Source of the DNA: Saprospiraceae bacterium
GTDB lineage: Bacteria; Bacteroidota; Bacteroidia; Chitinophagales; Saprospiraceae
Direction of reading: 5' to 3'
Assembly (NCBI GenBank): GCA_016716335.1
Contig: JADJWN010000021.1
Location: forward strand, 486,092 to 550,091
Length of the DNA: 64,000 nt
Below are positions 10,488-19,394 of this stretch, in pieces (the stretch's first letter is position 1; each line of letters begins with the position of its first letter). The notes under the pieces are model-generated. The model did not search any database and was not told the origin of the DNA. It worked only from the letters and a program-made list of their open reading frames with translations. Both the position numbers and the translations under genes were made by a program.

Positions 10488-13244
10488 TTAAAATCTAAGT
10501 GCAATGTTGAGGTTGTAGTTGGTTCCGAAGGCATAAAAATATCTCGGCGGGAATCTATCCACATTTTTATCCCTGTAATCAAATCTGAGCTGTTCAAATC
10601 CGCCCGTAACAAAGGATTTGTTGTTGAGAATATTGGAGATGTTCAGATTGACATTCAGGAAATACTTTCTTTTAATTCTCCAGGATTTGCCGCCGAAGAG
10701 GTCCACAGTGTAAGCTCCTGGTAATCTTTCCTGAGCAATGATTCTGTTGAATAAATCAGCCTGTTCTACAGGATTGACGGATTCGACACCAGCCTGTGTC
10801 CGACGGTCCGGATTGAAGTCCAGCCAGTTATTGCCAAAGACATTCAGGTTCAGATTGACAAACCAGAAATGCTTGCTGTTGTAATTGATGCCGAAGGTTC
10901 CTGCTGACTGGGGTGTACCCGGCACATAATAATTATTGATAAAAACAGTACGTCCCTCTACCAGATTTTCTGCACTGTTGTCTCTGGCTATGGTGGCAGT
11001 AGGTCTTGAAGTGTAGTGATATTCACCCACCGATCCTGCAAGGGTAAGAGATATAGCTGTGGTGACACGGGCTTCGACACCTGCCTCTACTCCGGTATGT
11101 CTTTTACTGATACCGTTCATTACATAGTTTACAAATGTGCGCTCTTCATCATGATAAAATACATTGCTGTTGATCTGATCCTTGAAATCGGTGTAAAAGG
11201 CGGAAATCCGGCCTTTTAGCTTGGGATAACGCAATACATAGGAAATTTCGGCAGCTGTAATTTTTTCATTGGTCAGGTCTTTGACCACTTCGTTACGGGT
11301 ACGTGGAGACACAAATGCTTCTCTGGCAAAAGGAGCCCTCGTCCTGTAGGAACCATTGGCCACTATGTAATTACGACCATCTATTTTGTAGGTGACCCCA
11401 GCCTTGAGTCCGTAATTGAAGAAACTGTGTTTTTCAGAATCTCCGAAGGAATCATCCGGAAATACGCCAACCCTGGTATATCCCCTTCTGAAGAATGATT
11501 GCTGTGCAAGATTGACAGCAGCAAAAATATCCCATTTGTTGCCCAGCCATACCCCTTGCGTCCATGCTGAGGCACGGTCTGTGATGATATCAAAATTGTA
11601 ACCAAAAATATCTCCTTCTTTCAATATCCTGTTGGGATTATTGAGGTCGTTTTGTCTGGCATCATCATTATTGGGAAAGTCTCTAAGGGCAAATCTGTTG
11701 AAGTCAATGTAAAAGTCCGCTCCCAGCAGGTCATCCACACGGCGGTAGTTATGTACTTTTTCACTCAGATACTGCAACCCACCTGTCAGTGAGAAATTGG
11801 GAGATATTGCAGTATTGAAAATGGTGTTGAAATTAATCTTCTGATTATCAAAGTGTTCTTCTTCCACGATGTAGGCAGCCAGTTTTCCGGATACACTGTT
11901 GCCGGGTATGCCATTAGCATTTTCTATGGTGGTAAATCTGGTCTGGTTAGCGGCATACAACCCTGCCCAGTCAACCTGTCGTACATTTACATCATTTCTA
12001 TATGCATCAGCGATCAAAGCAGCAGTCTCTGTATTGGTAGAAAATGAAGGCAGTCTGCGATAATAATCAGGTCTCGGGTCCGGTGATTCAAGCCAATCCA
12101 GTCGGGTAGAACCAAATTTACCCCACTGTACCCCAAATGTAGAAATGATGTTGGTCTTATTACCGATTTTCCAGTCATGCCGAAGCATTGCTACGGGCTG
12201 GTTGATACGGTACTCTCTGGAATTTCGTACCTCACCGTTTTGAAGACCCCAGTTGGGGTTATAATAATTATCTCCCAGGAGGTCATACATTTCCTGAAAG
12301 CTTCCGGTAGATCTGCCTCTTCTCTGTGGTGCTCCGAAGATTACAGCATTCAGGGCGTGCTTTGCATTGAATTTACGATCCACGGATAAAAAATAGCTCG
12401 TACCCTGCATGTAGGTACCTTCTATATAGCCCCTTTCTGCATAACGGTGAGACACAGAAACTGTGTAGGCCCAGTTGTTTTTCATCAATCCGCTGGAGTG
12501 GGTAGCCATCCACCTGTGCTGATAGGTACGGTTGGAATTGGAGTAGGTGAGTCTGGTGCCTGTCCTTTGGGTAGTGGCACGCAGATCGGTGAAGGTACCA
12601 CCGCCAATCCCTCCGAACATGTACTCGTTGTAGGCCAGATTGAGTGCAAGGGTCTGAGCTCTGAGTACGTCATTAAGTCCGCTCCATGCAGTCCATAATA
12701 CCCTGCCGTCATCCTGATCATTCATAGGCATTCCGTTAAGCAGCATTTCAGAGTCTTCATTAAAATATCCTCTGGGGCGGAACCTTCCTGCCCCCAGATT
12801 GAAAGCAGCTGCATTAAAAAAAACATCTCTTCCGGCAGTAAGCAGACTGGAAAAATTATCGTTTTCACTCTCAACTCCTGACAGGTCAGTAATATCAATG
12901 ACCGTAATCTCTGAAACAGGTACAAAACTCTGGATGAAAGATACCGGGATGTCTCCTGTGGATACGCTTTCATTTCCTGTCAATACATTGAAAATTGTCA
13001 CGTATTCGGTACCGTTACTTACTTTAAGTTCGTATTCACCGGCCGGCACATTAAAAAACCGGAAGATGCCTGCTCCGTTGGTGTAAGCAGTTCTTGTGCC
13101 GGGCTTAAGCTGAATAAGGATACCGGATAATGGTTCTGAGGTGGATTCATTAATCAGTCTTCCCGAAATTTCCTGGGCATTTACATGGCTGAAAAATAAG
13201 AAGAGGATGGTTGTAACAAAGAGAGAGTAAAGTCGTCTGAACAT
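10488..13244 (-). CDS. TonB-dependent receptor of the DUF5689/nuclease locus
   Basis: An intact 918-residue outer membrane receptor. It has a signal peptide (FFSHVNAQ), a carboxypeptidase-like domain (ISGRLINESTSEPLSGILI), and a plug with LLTAGRDVFFNAAAF, GRFRPRGY and EMLLNGMPMND. The barrel ends NLNIALRF, with a terminal Phe. The RPRGYF...NGMPMNDQDDG plug version belongs to a receptor type usually found next to DUF5689 lipoproteins. The DUF5689 gene follows after 18 nt, so the two form an operon, and a secreted endonuclease/exonuclease/phosphatase-fold enzyme is encoded divergently 129 bp away. The context suggests import of products released by that enzyme. The substrate is unproven. Confidence 0.85.
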   Translation of the reverse strand: MFRRLYSLFVTTILFLFFSHVNAQEISGRLINESTSEPLSGILIQLKPGTRTAYTNGAGIFRFFNVPAGEYELKVSNGTEYVTIFNVLTGNESVSTGDIPVSFIQSFVPVSEITVIDITDLSGVESENDNFSSLLTAGRDVFFNAAAFNLGAGRFRPRGYFNEDSEMLLNGMPMNDQDDGRVLWTAWSGLNDVLRAQTLALNLAYNEYMFGGIGGGTFTDLRATTQRTGTRLTYSNSNRTYQHRWMATHSSGLMKNNWAYTVSVSHRYAERGYIEGTYMQGTSYFLSVDRKFNAKHALNAVIFGAPQRRGRSTGSFQEMYDLLGDNYYNPNWGLQNGEVRNSREYRINQPVAMLRHDWKIGNKTNIISTFGVQWGKFGSTRLDWLESPDPRPDYYRRLPSFSTNTETAALIADAYRNDVNVRQVDWAGLYAANQTRFTTIENANGIPGNSVSGKLAAYIVEEEHFDNQKINFNTIFNTAISPNFSLTGGLQYLSEKVHNYRRVDDLLGADFYIDFNRFALRDFPNNDDARQNDLNNPNRILKEGDIFGYNFDIITDRASAWTQGVWLGNKWDIFAAVNLAQQSFFRRGYTRVGVFPDDSFGDSEKHSFFNYGLKAGVTYKIDGRNYIVANGSYRTRAPFAREAFVSPRTRNEVVKDLTNEKITAAEISYVLRYPKLKGRISAFYTDFKDQINSNVFYHDEERTFVNYVMNGISKRHTGVEAGVEARVTTAISLTLAGSVGEYHYTSRPTATIARDNSAENLVEGRTVFINNYYVPGTPQSAGTFGINYNSKHFWFVNLNLNVFGNNWLDFNPDRRTQAGVESVNPVEQADLFNRIIAQERLPGAYTVDLFGGKSWRIKRKYFLNVNLNISNILNNKSFVTGGFEQLRFDYRDKNVDRFPPRYFYAFGTNYNLNIALRF

Positions 13245-13373
13245 CAGATTGGTTTTAAAAACAGACTGTAAAAGTAAAACGAAATTCTGTACCGGTTATT
13301 AAGTGTGGGTTAAATTTAGCAGCAATAATTTTCAGCTTTTTATTTCTATTATCTTTACGCAAAAAATTGGCAG

Positions 13374-14420
13374 GTGAATAAGTTGTTTTTGGTTGGATTA
13401 CTGTGTTATCTGGGGATCGTTCCGCTGAGATCTCAGGATCAGAAATTTAAGGTAGTGGGTATAGGTTTTTATAATGTTGAAAACCTGTACGATACGGAAG
13501 ATGATCCTTTGATTGACGATGCCGAATTTCTGCCTGACGGCCTGAGGGCATGGACTGAGGAAAGATATCGGGAGAAGCTGGCAAATATGGCCTATGTGAT
13601 ATCACAGATTGCTTTGGACGAAACCAAAACCGGACTCTCGGTGATAGGCCTTGCTGAAATAGAAAACAGAAAAGTACTGGAAGACCTCGTGAAGGAACCG
13701 GCATTGGCTTCAAGAAACTACCGGATTGTACACTATGATTCGCCGGATAACCGTGGAGTGGATGTGGCTCTCCTGTACAATCCCTCTCACTTTAAGTACC
13801 TGGAAAGCCGGGCTATTCCTTTTTATGATAACAAAGAATTGTCCAGCCGTGCCACCAGAGATATTTTGTACGTCAAAGGGCTGCTGGAGGATGACACCAT
13901 TCACATTACCGTCAACCATTGGCCATCCAGAAGGGGTGGTGAAGAGATTACGGCTCCTTTACGCAATCACGGAGCCAAACACAACCGTAAACTCTATGAC
14001 GAGTTGCGTAAAACGGATCCTGATGTTAAGTTCATTATGATGGGTGACCTGAATGACGATCCTGTAAATGAAAGCATAACCCGTCACCTTAGAGCCAAAT
14101 CTTCACCTAAAAAACTGAATAAGGGAGATTTATTCAATCCATTTTATGACTTCTACAACAGAGGGATGGGATCCAATGCCTACCGCGACGGATGGAGTCT
14201 GTTTGATCAGATCATCATATCCGAAGGATTGGTGAATAAAAATAAACCCGGGTATTACTTCCTTAAAGGAAATGTATTTAACAAAAAGTTTCTCATTCAG
14301 CCTTCCGGTCAGTACAAAGGCTATCCATTCCGTACATTTTCCGGGGATACCTATCAGGGAGGCTACAGTGATCATTTTCCCTCTTACATTATACTGGTAA
14401 AGCCGGTTGCAGAACCTTAA
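13374..14420 (+). CDS. Secreted endonuclease/exonuclease/phosphatase-family enzyme
   Basis: A 348-residue exported enzyme starting at GTG 13374 (MNKLFLVGLL, cleavage after LRSQ near residue 21). The EEP (DNase I-like) fold motifs appear in order: FYNVENLYD (metal Asn, about residue 35), GLAEIENRKV (metal Glu, about 95), NRGVDVALLYN, the catalytic VNHWPSRRGG (about 182), MGDLNDDP (about 225) and SDHFPSYI near the C-terminus. All key residues are present, so it should be active. EEP enzymes hydrolyse phosphodiesters in DNA, RNA or lipids. The signal peptide and the adjacent receptor/DUF5689 operon point to extracellular nucleic acid. A near-consensus -7 box (TATCTTTA) lies 16 nt upstream. The exact substrate cannot be read from the sequence. 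Confidence 0.85.
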   Translation: MNKLFLVGLLCYLGIVPLRSQDQKFKVVGIGFYNVENLYDTEDDPLIDDAEFLPDGLRAWTEERYREKLANMAYVISQIALDETKTGLSVIGLAEIENRKVLEDLVKEPALASRNYRIVHYDSPDNRGVDVALLYNPSHFKYLESRAIPFYDNKELSSRATRDILYVKGLLEDDTIHITVNHWPSRRGGEEITAPLRNHGAKHNRKLYDELRKTDPDVKFIMMGDLNDDPVNESITRHLRAKSSPKKLNKGDLFNPFYDFYNRGMGSNAYRDGWSLFDQIIISEGLVNKNKPGYYFLKGNVFNKKFLIQPSGQYKGYPFRTFSGDTYQGGYSDHFPSYIILVKPVAEP

Positions 14421-14525
14421 GCTAATATCATAAGTAAAGACTTAATTCCTCAACCCTGTATTTGCAATTAACCGGCATCTGACGGATTGGAATACTGAAC
14501 TTTCGTTTTTCAGTTTTGTTCGTTT

Positions 14526-14533
14526 TATTTTTG
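14526..14533 (+). promoter_or_regulatory. -7 promoter box (TATTTTTG)
   Basis: A TAnnTTTG match 23 nt before the ATG of the ABC exporter at 14557. A TTTC lies about 21 nt further upstream in the -33 position. Confidence 0.45.
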
Positions 14534-14556
14534 CGTCACGCATTTTTAAACGAATC

Positions 14557-16365
14557 ATGGAAACGGCAGGTCAGGAAAAAAACAAATCCGGCAATCTCTT
14601 TGTGAGCAGAGAGAAACTTAAAAAAGCCATAGGAATTTTCAGGTATATCAGGCCCTATATGGGATATTTTACGATAGCCATGATATTATTGGTAGCCGGA
14701 AGTCTGATATTCATGGCATTGATGGGCTTGCCCGGTGAAATGGCCAACACCGCTGTCGGAAAGCCCAAGTTCAATTTTGGCATTGATGTCAGAGATTATG
14801 GATGGCTTTTTCTGGTCATACTCATACTGCAGGGGTTGCTCAGTTATTTCCGGACATTGTATTTTGCCATTGTATCCGAAAAAGGGATGGCTGATCTCAG
14901 AAAGGATCTTTACAACAAGATTATTACCCAACCCATCTCATTTATTGAAGAAAGAAGGGTAGGAGAGCTGACGAGCCGCATCACTGCGGATGTGGAGCAG
15001 CTTCAAAGTGCATTTTCGATTACGCTGGCTGAGTTTATCAGACAGGTGGTGATATTGATATCAGGTATTGCCATCATAGTGTACTGGACTCCGAGGTTAT
15101 CATTGATTATGTTACTCACTTTTCCTGCAATTGTAATTGTCGCCGTCATTTTCGGGAGATATATCCGCAAACTTTCCAAAGAAAGGCAGGATCAACTGGC
15201 CAAAACCAATACAGTGGTGGAAGAGACATTCCAGTCTTTCAGCATCGTCAAGTCCTTTGCCAATGAGTGGTATGAATCTATCCGTTATGCTCAGTCTGTA
15301 GATGACATTGTCCGTATCTCTCTGAGATTTGCCAAAATCAGAGGTGTATTTTTCGTCTTTATTATTACCATCCTGTTCGGTGGGATATTTTTTATCCTGT
15401 GGCGGGGCGCATTGATGGTACAAAACGGCAGTATGGAAGCCGGTGATCTGTTTTCATTTATAATTTATACCGGCATACTCGGAGGTGCCATTGCTTCTTT
15501 CGGCAATCTTTATACCCAGTTGGTCAGTGCTATAGGGGCTACAGAGCGTATCCAGCAGATTCTGGAATCAGAGTCAGAGGTAGAAATCAAGCCGTCAGAA
15601 AAGGTCCAGCCCTTGCATATCCGGGGAGATATACAGTTCAACAATGTCAGGTTTGCCTATCCTTCACGGCCTGATGTTGAAATCCTGAAAGGAATAAGTT
15701 TTGATGTCAGGGCCGGGTCTAAAATTGCCCTGGTAGGCCAGAGTGGAGCCGGCAAATCTACCATTGTCCAGCTCCTCATGAAATTTTACAATCCTTTGGC
15801 GGGAGATATTCTTGTGGATGGGCAAAACATCCAAAGTTTTGACATCACTGCTTACCGCCGGAATATAGGTATTGTGCCACAGGAAGTCATACTATTCGGT
15901 GGTACTATAAGAGAGAACATTTCGTACGGTAAGACCGGAGCCACGGAGGAGGAAATCATAAGGGCTGCAGAACTTTCCAACTCTATGGAGTTTATCCGCT
16001 CATTTCCGGACGGATTGAATACTGTGGTGGGTGAACGGGGCATAAAATTGTCCGGACGTCAGAGACAACGGATAGCCATTGCCAGAGCCATTCTGAAAGA
16101 TCCAAGAATTCTCATTCTGGACGAAGCCACTTCTTCATTGGATGCGGAGTCTGAAAAACTGGTGCAGGAGGCGCTGGATCATCTGATGCAAAACCGCACT
16201 TCCATCATTATTGCGCACAGACTGGCCACAGTACGCGATGTAGATTGTATTTATGTGATAGAAAACGGAAAAATCGTCGAATCCGGTACCCACGAAGCCC
16301 TGACCTTACAAAACGGAGTGTACAGCAATCTTGCCCGATTGCAGTTTGATCCTGTCATCGGTTAA
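14557..16365 (+). CDS. ABC exporter, permease-ATPase fusion (MsbA/lipid A exporter-like)
   Basis: A 602-residue half-transporter with six membrane helices in about residues 30-320, followed by a nucleotide-binding domain. The motifs are Walker A GQSGAGKST (about 393-401), Q-loop VPQEVILF, signature LSGRQRQR (about 497), Walker B ILILDEATSS (about 518) and H-loop IIAHRLAT (about 551). The architecture fits the MsbA/BmrA type, which flips lipids or drugs across the inner membrane as a homodimer. The signature departs from the usual LSGGQ by Gly to Arg at position 4. It stands alone, with its own promoter box, and the next gene downstream has a foreign look. Lipid export is the default guess for a Bacteroidota single-gene copy; the substrate is not shown. 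Confidence 0.9.
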   Translation: METAGQEKNKSGNLFVSREKLKKAIGIFRYIRPYMGYFTIAMILLVAGSLIFMALMGLPGEMANTAVGKPKFNFGIDVRDYGWLFLVILILQGLLSYFRTLYFAIVSEKGMADLRKDLYNKIITQPISFIEERRVGELTSRITADVEQLQSAFSITLAEFIRQVVILISGIAIIVYWTPRLSLIMLLTFPAIVIVAVIFGRYIRKLSKERQDQLAKTNTVVEETFQSFSIVKSFANEWYESIRYAQSVDDIVRISLRFAKIRGVFFVFIITILFGGIFFILWRGALMVQNGSMEAGDLFSFIIYTGILGGAIASFGNLYTQLVSAIGATERIQQILESESEVEIKPSEKVQPLHIRGDIQFNNVRFAYPSRPDVEILKGISFDVRAGSKIALVGQSGAGKSTIVQLLMKFYNPLAGDILVDGQNIQSFDITAYRRNIGIVPQEVILFGGTIRENISYGKTGATEEEIIRAAELSNSMEFIRSFPDGLNTVVGERGIKLSGRQRQRIAIARAILKDPRILILDEATSSLDAESEKLVQEALDHLMQNRTSIIIAHRLATVRDVDCIYVIENGKIVESGTHEALTLQNGVYSNLARLQFDPVIG

Positions 16366-16672
16366 ACTTTATCTGTCCCATAATTATGCCGCAGGAATAG
16401 TTATCGTCCTATCCAAAATGGAGGATTTTGCAACATCCTACTCAGACAGATTTAACCCGATATAAAGTTGATGATAGATAGATTTTTCATTTATCCACTT
16501 AACCCCAATCGGGCCAAACTCCTGATACCACCAATTTTTATTTTCGTTTGATTTCTTTATTTTTACAAATATATGTTATATATTTGCTTTTGCGTCTGGG
16601 AAGAGTCGCCAAGCGTCTCTACTACGGGAGTAATTCCCTGGAACCAGTCGCTTTTTTTATGCCCCTTACTCA
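16366..16672. other. Intergenic stretch before the DUF3800 gene
   Basis: No convincing gene. It contains a TATATTTG box at 16579-16586, 86 nt before the DUF3800 start, with TTTG at 16547-16550, farther upstream than normal. A short frame from 16548 overlaps the DUF3800 gene but has no family resemblance. This may be the left edge of the inserted DUF3800 segment. Confidence 0.35.
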
Positions 16673-17563
16673 ATGGTTTATTTTTGCTATATTGATGAGT
16701 CGGGAACACCAGAGGTTCCGGGGAATACCAGTCACTATGTATTGGCAGGTCTTTCAATACCTATATCTTATTGGAAAAAATGTGAGACAGGAATATCAAT
16801 GTTGAAGAGTAAATATGATTTGAAAGATTCTGAAATTCATACAGGTTGGATAGTCCGTAAATACTTAGAACAGAGTAGGATAGTAGGGTTTGAGTCAATG
16901 GACTATGCACAAAGACGTCACGAAGTTTTAAAACTTCGAAAGGCAGAACTTCTGAAACTTCAAAAAAGTCAAAATAAAAGTCACTATAAACAGACAAGGA
17001 AAAATTATCGTCAAACAGATTCATACATTCATTTGACTCATATCGAAAGAATAGCAATTGTTCAGGAATTAGCAGATTTGGTTGGTAGCTGGTCTTTTTC
17101 AAGGTTGTTTGGTGAATGCATTAATAAAATCCATTTTGATCCAATAAGGGCACAGCAGTCTGTTGATGAGCAGTCGTTGGAACAGCTTGTTTCCCGTTTT
17201 GAACAGTATTTGAAAATTGTCAGTAAAAGCACAAAAAACACGATGCTTTATGGTACACTGATTCACGACAACAATGACACTGTTTCTCATAAACATACCG
17301 AATTAATGAAGAAATTTCATCATCACGGAACTCTGTGGACAACGATAGAACATATTATTGAAACGCCATTCTTTGTAAATTCAGAACTTACAAGCCTTGT
17401 ACAAATAGCAGATTTATGTTGTTTTGCCCTTAGAAGGTATTTTGAGAATAATGAAACTGACCTGATAAGTCGTATTCAAAGTCGTTTTGATAGAAAAAAT
17501 GGTAAGATTGTTGGGATTCGTCACTTCACTGATGCTTCCTGCCAATGTATGTTTTGTTCCTAA
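16673..17563 (+). CDS. DUF3800-family protein
   Basis: A 296-residue protein starting MVYFCYIDESG. The IDESG start, with acidic residues in the first strand, and the C-terminal LVQIADLCCFALRRYFE match DUF3800, a family with an RNase H-like fold often found in defence islands and mobile elements. No membrane segment or signal is seen, so it is cytoplasmic. The DNA is visibly richer in A+T than its neighbours, and the gene sits between two envelope genes with no functional link, which suggests horizontal gain. A Lys-rich coil (about residues 80-115) is unusual. A defence or nuclease role is inference from the family; no partner gene is present. Confidence 0.75.
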   Translation: MVYFCYIDESGTPEVPGNTSHYVLAGLSIPISYWKKCETGISMLKSKYDLKDSEIHTGWIVRKYLEQSRIVGFESMDYAQRRHEVLKLRKAELLKLQKSQNKSHYKQTRKNYRQTDSYIHLTHIERIAIVQELADLVGSWSFSRLFGECINKIHFDPIRAQQSVDEQSLEQLVSRFEQYLKIVSKSTKNTMLYGTLIHDNNDTVSHKHTELMKKFHHHGTLWTTIEHIIETPFFVNSELTSLVQIADLCCFALRRYFENNETDLISRIQSRFDRKNGKIVGIRHFTDASCQCMFCS

Positions 17564-17568
17564 GATTA

Positions 17569-19230
17569 ATGGTAAAATATGTGAATTCGGTTTTGAGGTG
17601 GTTGCCTTTCCTGCTTGTGCTGCCGGCAGTGATTGCAGGTATGTATATTGACGTGATGGATATAGATTCTTCGCAGTATGCGGCTATGTCCAAAGAGATG
17701 CTGGAGACCGGTAATTTTCTGAAAGTATATAACAGAGGTGAAGATTACCTCGACAAACCTCCACTGCTGTTTTGGGTCAGCAGTCTGATGTATGCTATTT
17801 TTGGGGTCAGTCATTTTGTGTTCAGAATCATTCCGGTATTGGTTTCATTCCTTGGTGTATATGCTACCTACAGATTTACAGCCTTGCATTACAATGACAG
17901 AGCGGCGAGGTATGCAGCCATTGTTTTTGCCTCCTGTCAGGCATTTTTTCTGATGAATCACGATGTCCGGACTGATACTATGCTCACCGGTTTTACCATT
18001 ACAGCTATATGGTTATTGAGTACTTATCACAAGAACCATGAAATCCGATATCTGATTTTAGGATTTGGAGCTTTGGGTTTGTCTTTGCTGGCAAAAGGTC
18101 CGATCGGTCTTATGGTTCCGGTGCTTGGAATATTACCCCAACTCCTCATCCGTAAGGATTATGCCGCCATATTTGATCCTAAGTATCTGATAGGTGTTGC
18201 TATCGTGGCAGTCATGCTGCTACCCATGTGCATCGGATTATATCAGCAGTTTGATGCTTATTCCGATAAAGAGTCCGGACTTTATTTTTATTTCTGGAAA
18301 CAAAGCTTCGGAAGGCTTACCGGCGAAAGTGAATGGAGCAATAATCCTCCTCCCACCTTTTTGCTGGAGAACTTCCTTTGGAGTTATCTGCCATGGATTC
18401 TCATTTTTTTTGCAGCCTTTTTTTTCAAATTGAGAGTATTAATATCCGGTAAAGAGAAACACCCGGAGATAATATCATTTTTTGGATTTATATTACCGTT
18501 TATTGCACTCAGTACTTCGAAGTACCAACTGCCACACTACATTTTTATTTTATTTCCACTTGCTTCAGTTATGACAGGGGATTATCTGGACAGGATTGCT
18601 TCCGGCCGGCAAAGAATTTTCAGGTGGACACAAGGCTTAATAATACTATTAATCATTGCAGTGACAGGTGTGCTGGGATTTTGGGCATTCAGGCTTACTT
18701 CACCGGTTTTGATATCGGTACTTATCCTGTTTTATCTTTCAGCATTGTATCTGTGGGCGACATACAGGGATGTGTATAAGTCCTTGATTTTACCCTCGGT
18801 GGTGACAATCGCAGGATTCAATGTCTTCATGAATGTACATTTTTATCCTCAGATTATGCAGTATCAGTCGGGTTCGATAATTGGTAAGTCCATCAGCACG
18901 CATCCCGAGGTAGCTAAAGACCGGTTTTATATCTATGGGAAAGACCTGCGTTTTTATGCCATCGATTTTTATTCCGGAGTACGGGCACCTGAGCTCAAAT
19001 CTGAAGATGAAGTGCTCAATCTGATCCAGCAATCTTCAGGACCATTATGGATATACACAGACAGGACTGGCCTTGATTTCATCAGCAGCATACCTTCGGT
19101 ACAGATTGAAAAAGGGGTGTCTGCAAAGCGCTTTCATATCTCAACGCTGAATGCTGCTTTTCTGAATCCGGGTACCCGTGACAGTGCATGCCATCCGGTC
19201 TTTTTACTTAAGGTATGGAGAACATCCTGA
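17569..19230 (+). CDS. GT39/ArnT-type membrane glycosyltransferase
   Basis: A 553-residue polytopic membrane protein of the PMT/ArnT superfamily, which moves a sugar from a polyprenyl-phosphate donor to lipid or protein at the periplasmic face. I chose ATG 17569 (MVKYVNSVLRW), 6 nt after the preceding stop; an upstream start would overlap the DUF3800 gene. Family marks are the first-loop MDIDSSQYAAMSKEM (acidic catalytic site), DYLDKPPLLFW (the DKPP motif), and HDVRTDTMLTGF, followed by about ten further helices and a soluble C-terminal part from about residue 430. The close spacing to the DUF3800 gene may mean shared transcription. The acceptor (lipid A, glycoprotein or other) is unknown. 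Confidence 0.85.
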   Translation: MVKYVNSVLRWLPFLLVLPAVIAGMYIDVMDIDSSQYAAMSKEMLETGNFLKVYNRGEDYLDKPPLLFWVSSLMYAIFGVSHFVFRIIPVLVSFLGVYATYRFTALHYNDRAARYAAIVFASCQAFFLMNHDVRTDTMLTGFTITAIWLLSTYHKNHEIRYLILGFGALGLSLLAKGPIGLMVPVLGILPQLLIRKDYAAIFDPKYLIGVAIVAVMLLPMCIGLYQQFDAYSDKESGLYFYFWKQSFGRLTGESEWSNNPPPTFLLENFLWSYLPWILIFFAAFFFKLRVLISGKEKHPEIISFFGFILPFIALSTSKYQLPHYIFILFPLASVMTGDYLDRIASGRQRIFRWTQGLIILLIIAVTGVLGFWAFRLTSPVLISVLILFYLSALYLWATYRDVYKSLILPSVVTIAGFNVFMNVHFYPQIMQYQSGSIIGKSISTHPEVAKDRFYIYGKDLRFYAIDFYSGVRAPELKSEDEVLNLIQQSSGPLWIYTDRTGLDFISSIPSVQIEKGVSAKRFHISTLNAAFLNPGTRDSACHPVFLLKVWRTS

Positions 19231-19394
19231 GAATATCTGCTCAGCCAGTTTGGTCTTGGCAAATAGAGGCATAAGTGACTTTTTTGAAAAAAACACATCA
19301 TATTTTTTCAAAATACCAATCAATTATGAATCTTTGTGGCTGACATTGCGTATAGCCATTAAAAAATTCAATTAACCTAATTAAAACACGAATA

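Noticed and set aside
16548..16805. Plus-strand frame overlapping the DUF3800 start
   Set aside because: It overlaps a family-supported gene in another frame and has no domain or signal.
19282..19313. A/T hairpin (TTTTGAAAAAA with TTTTTTCAAAA) before the ATP-grasp operon
   Set aside because: Only A-T pairs with one G-C and no T tract beyond chance; too weak to call a terminator.
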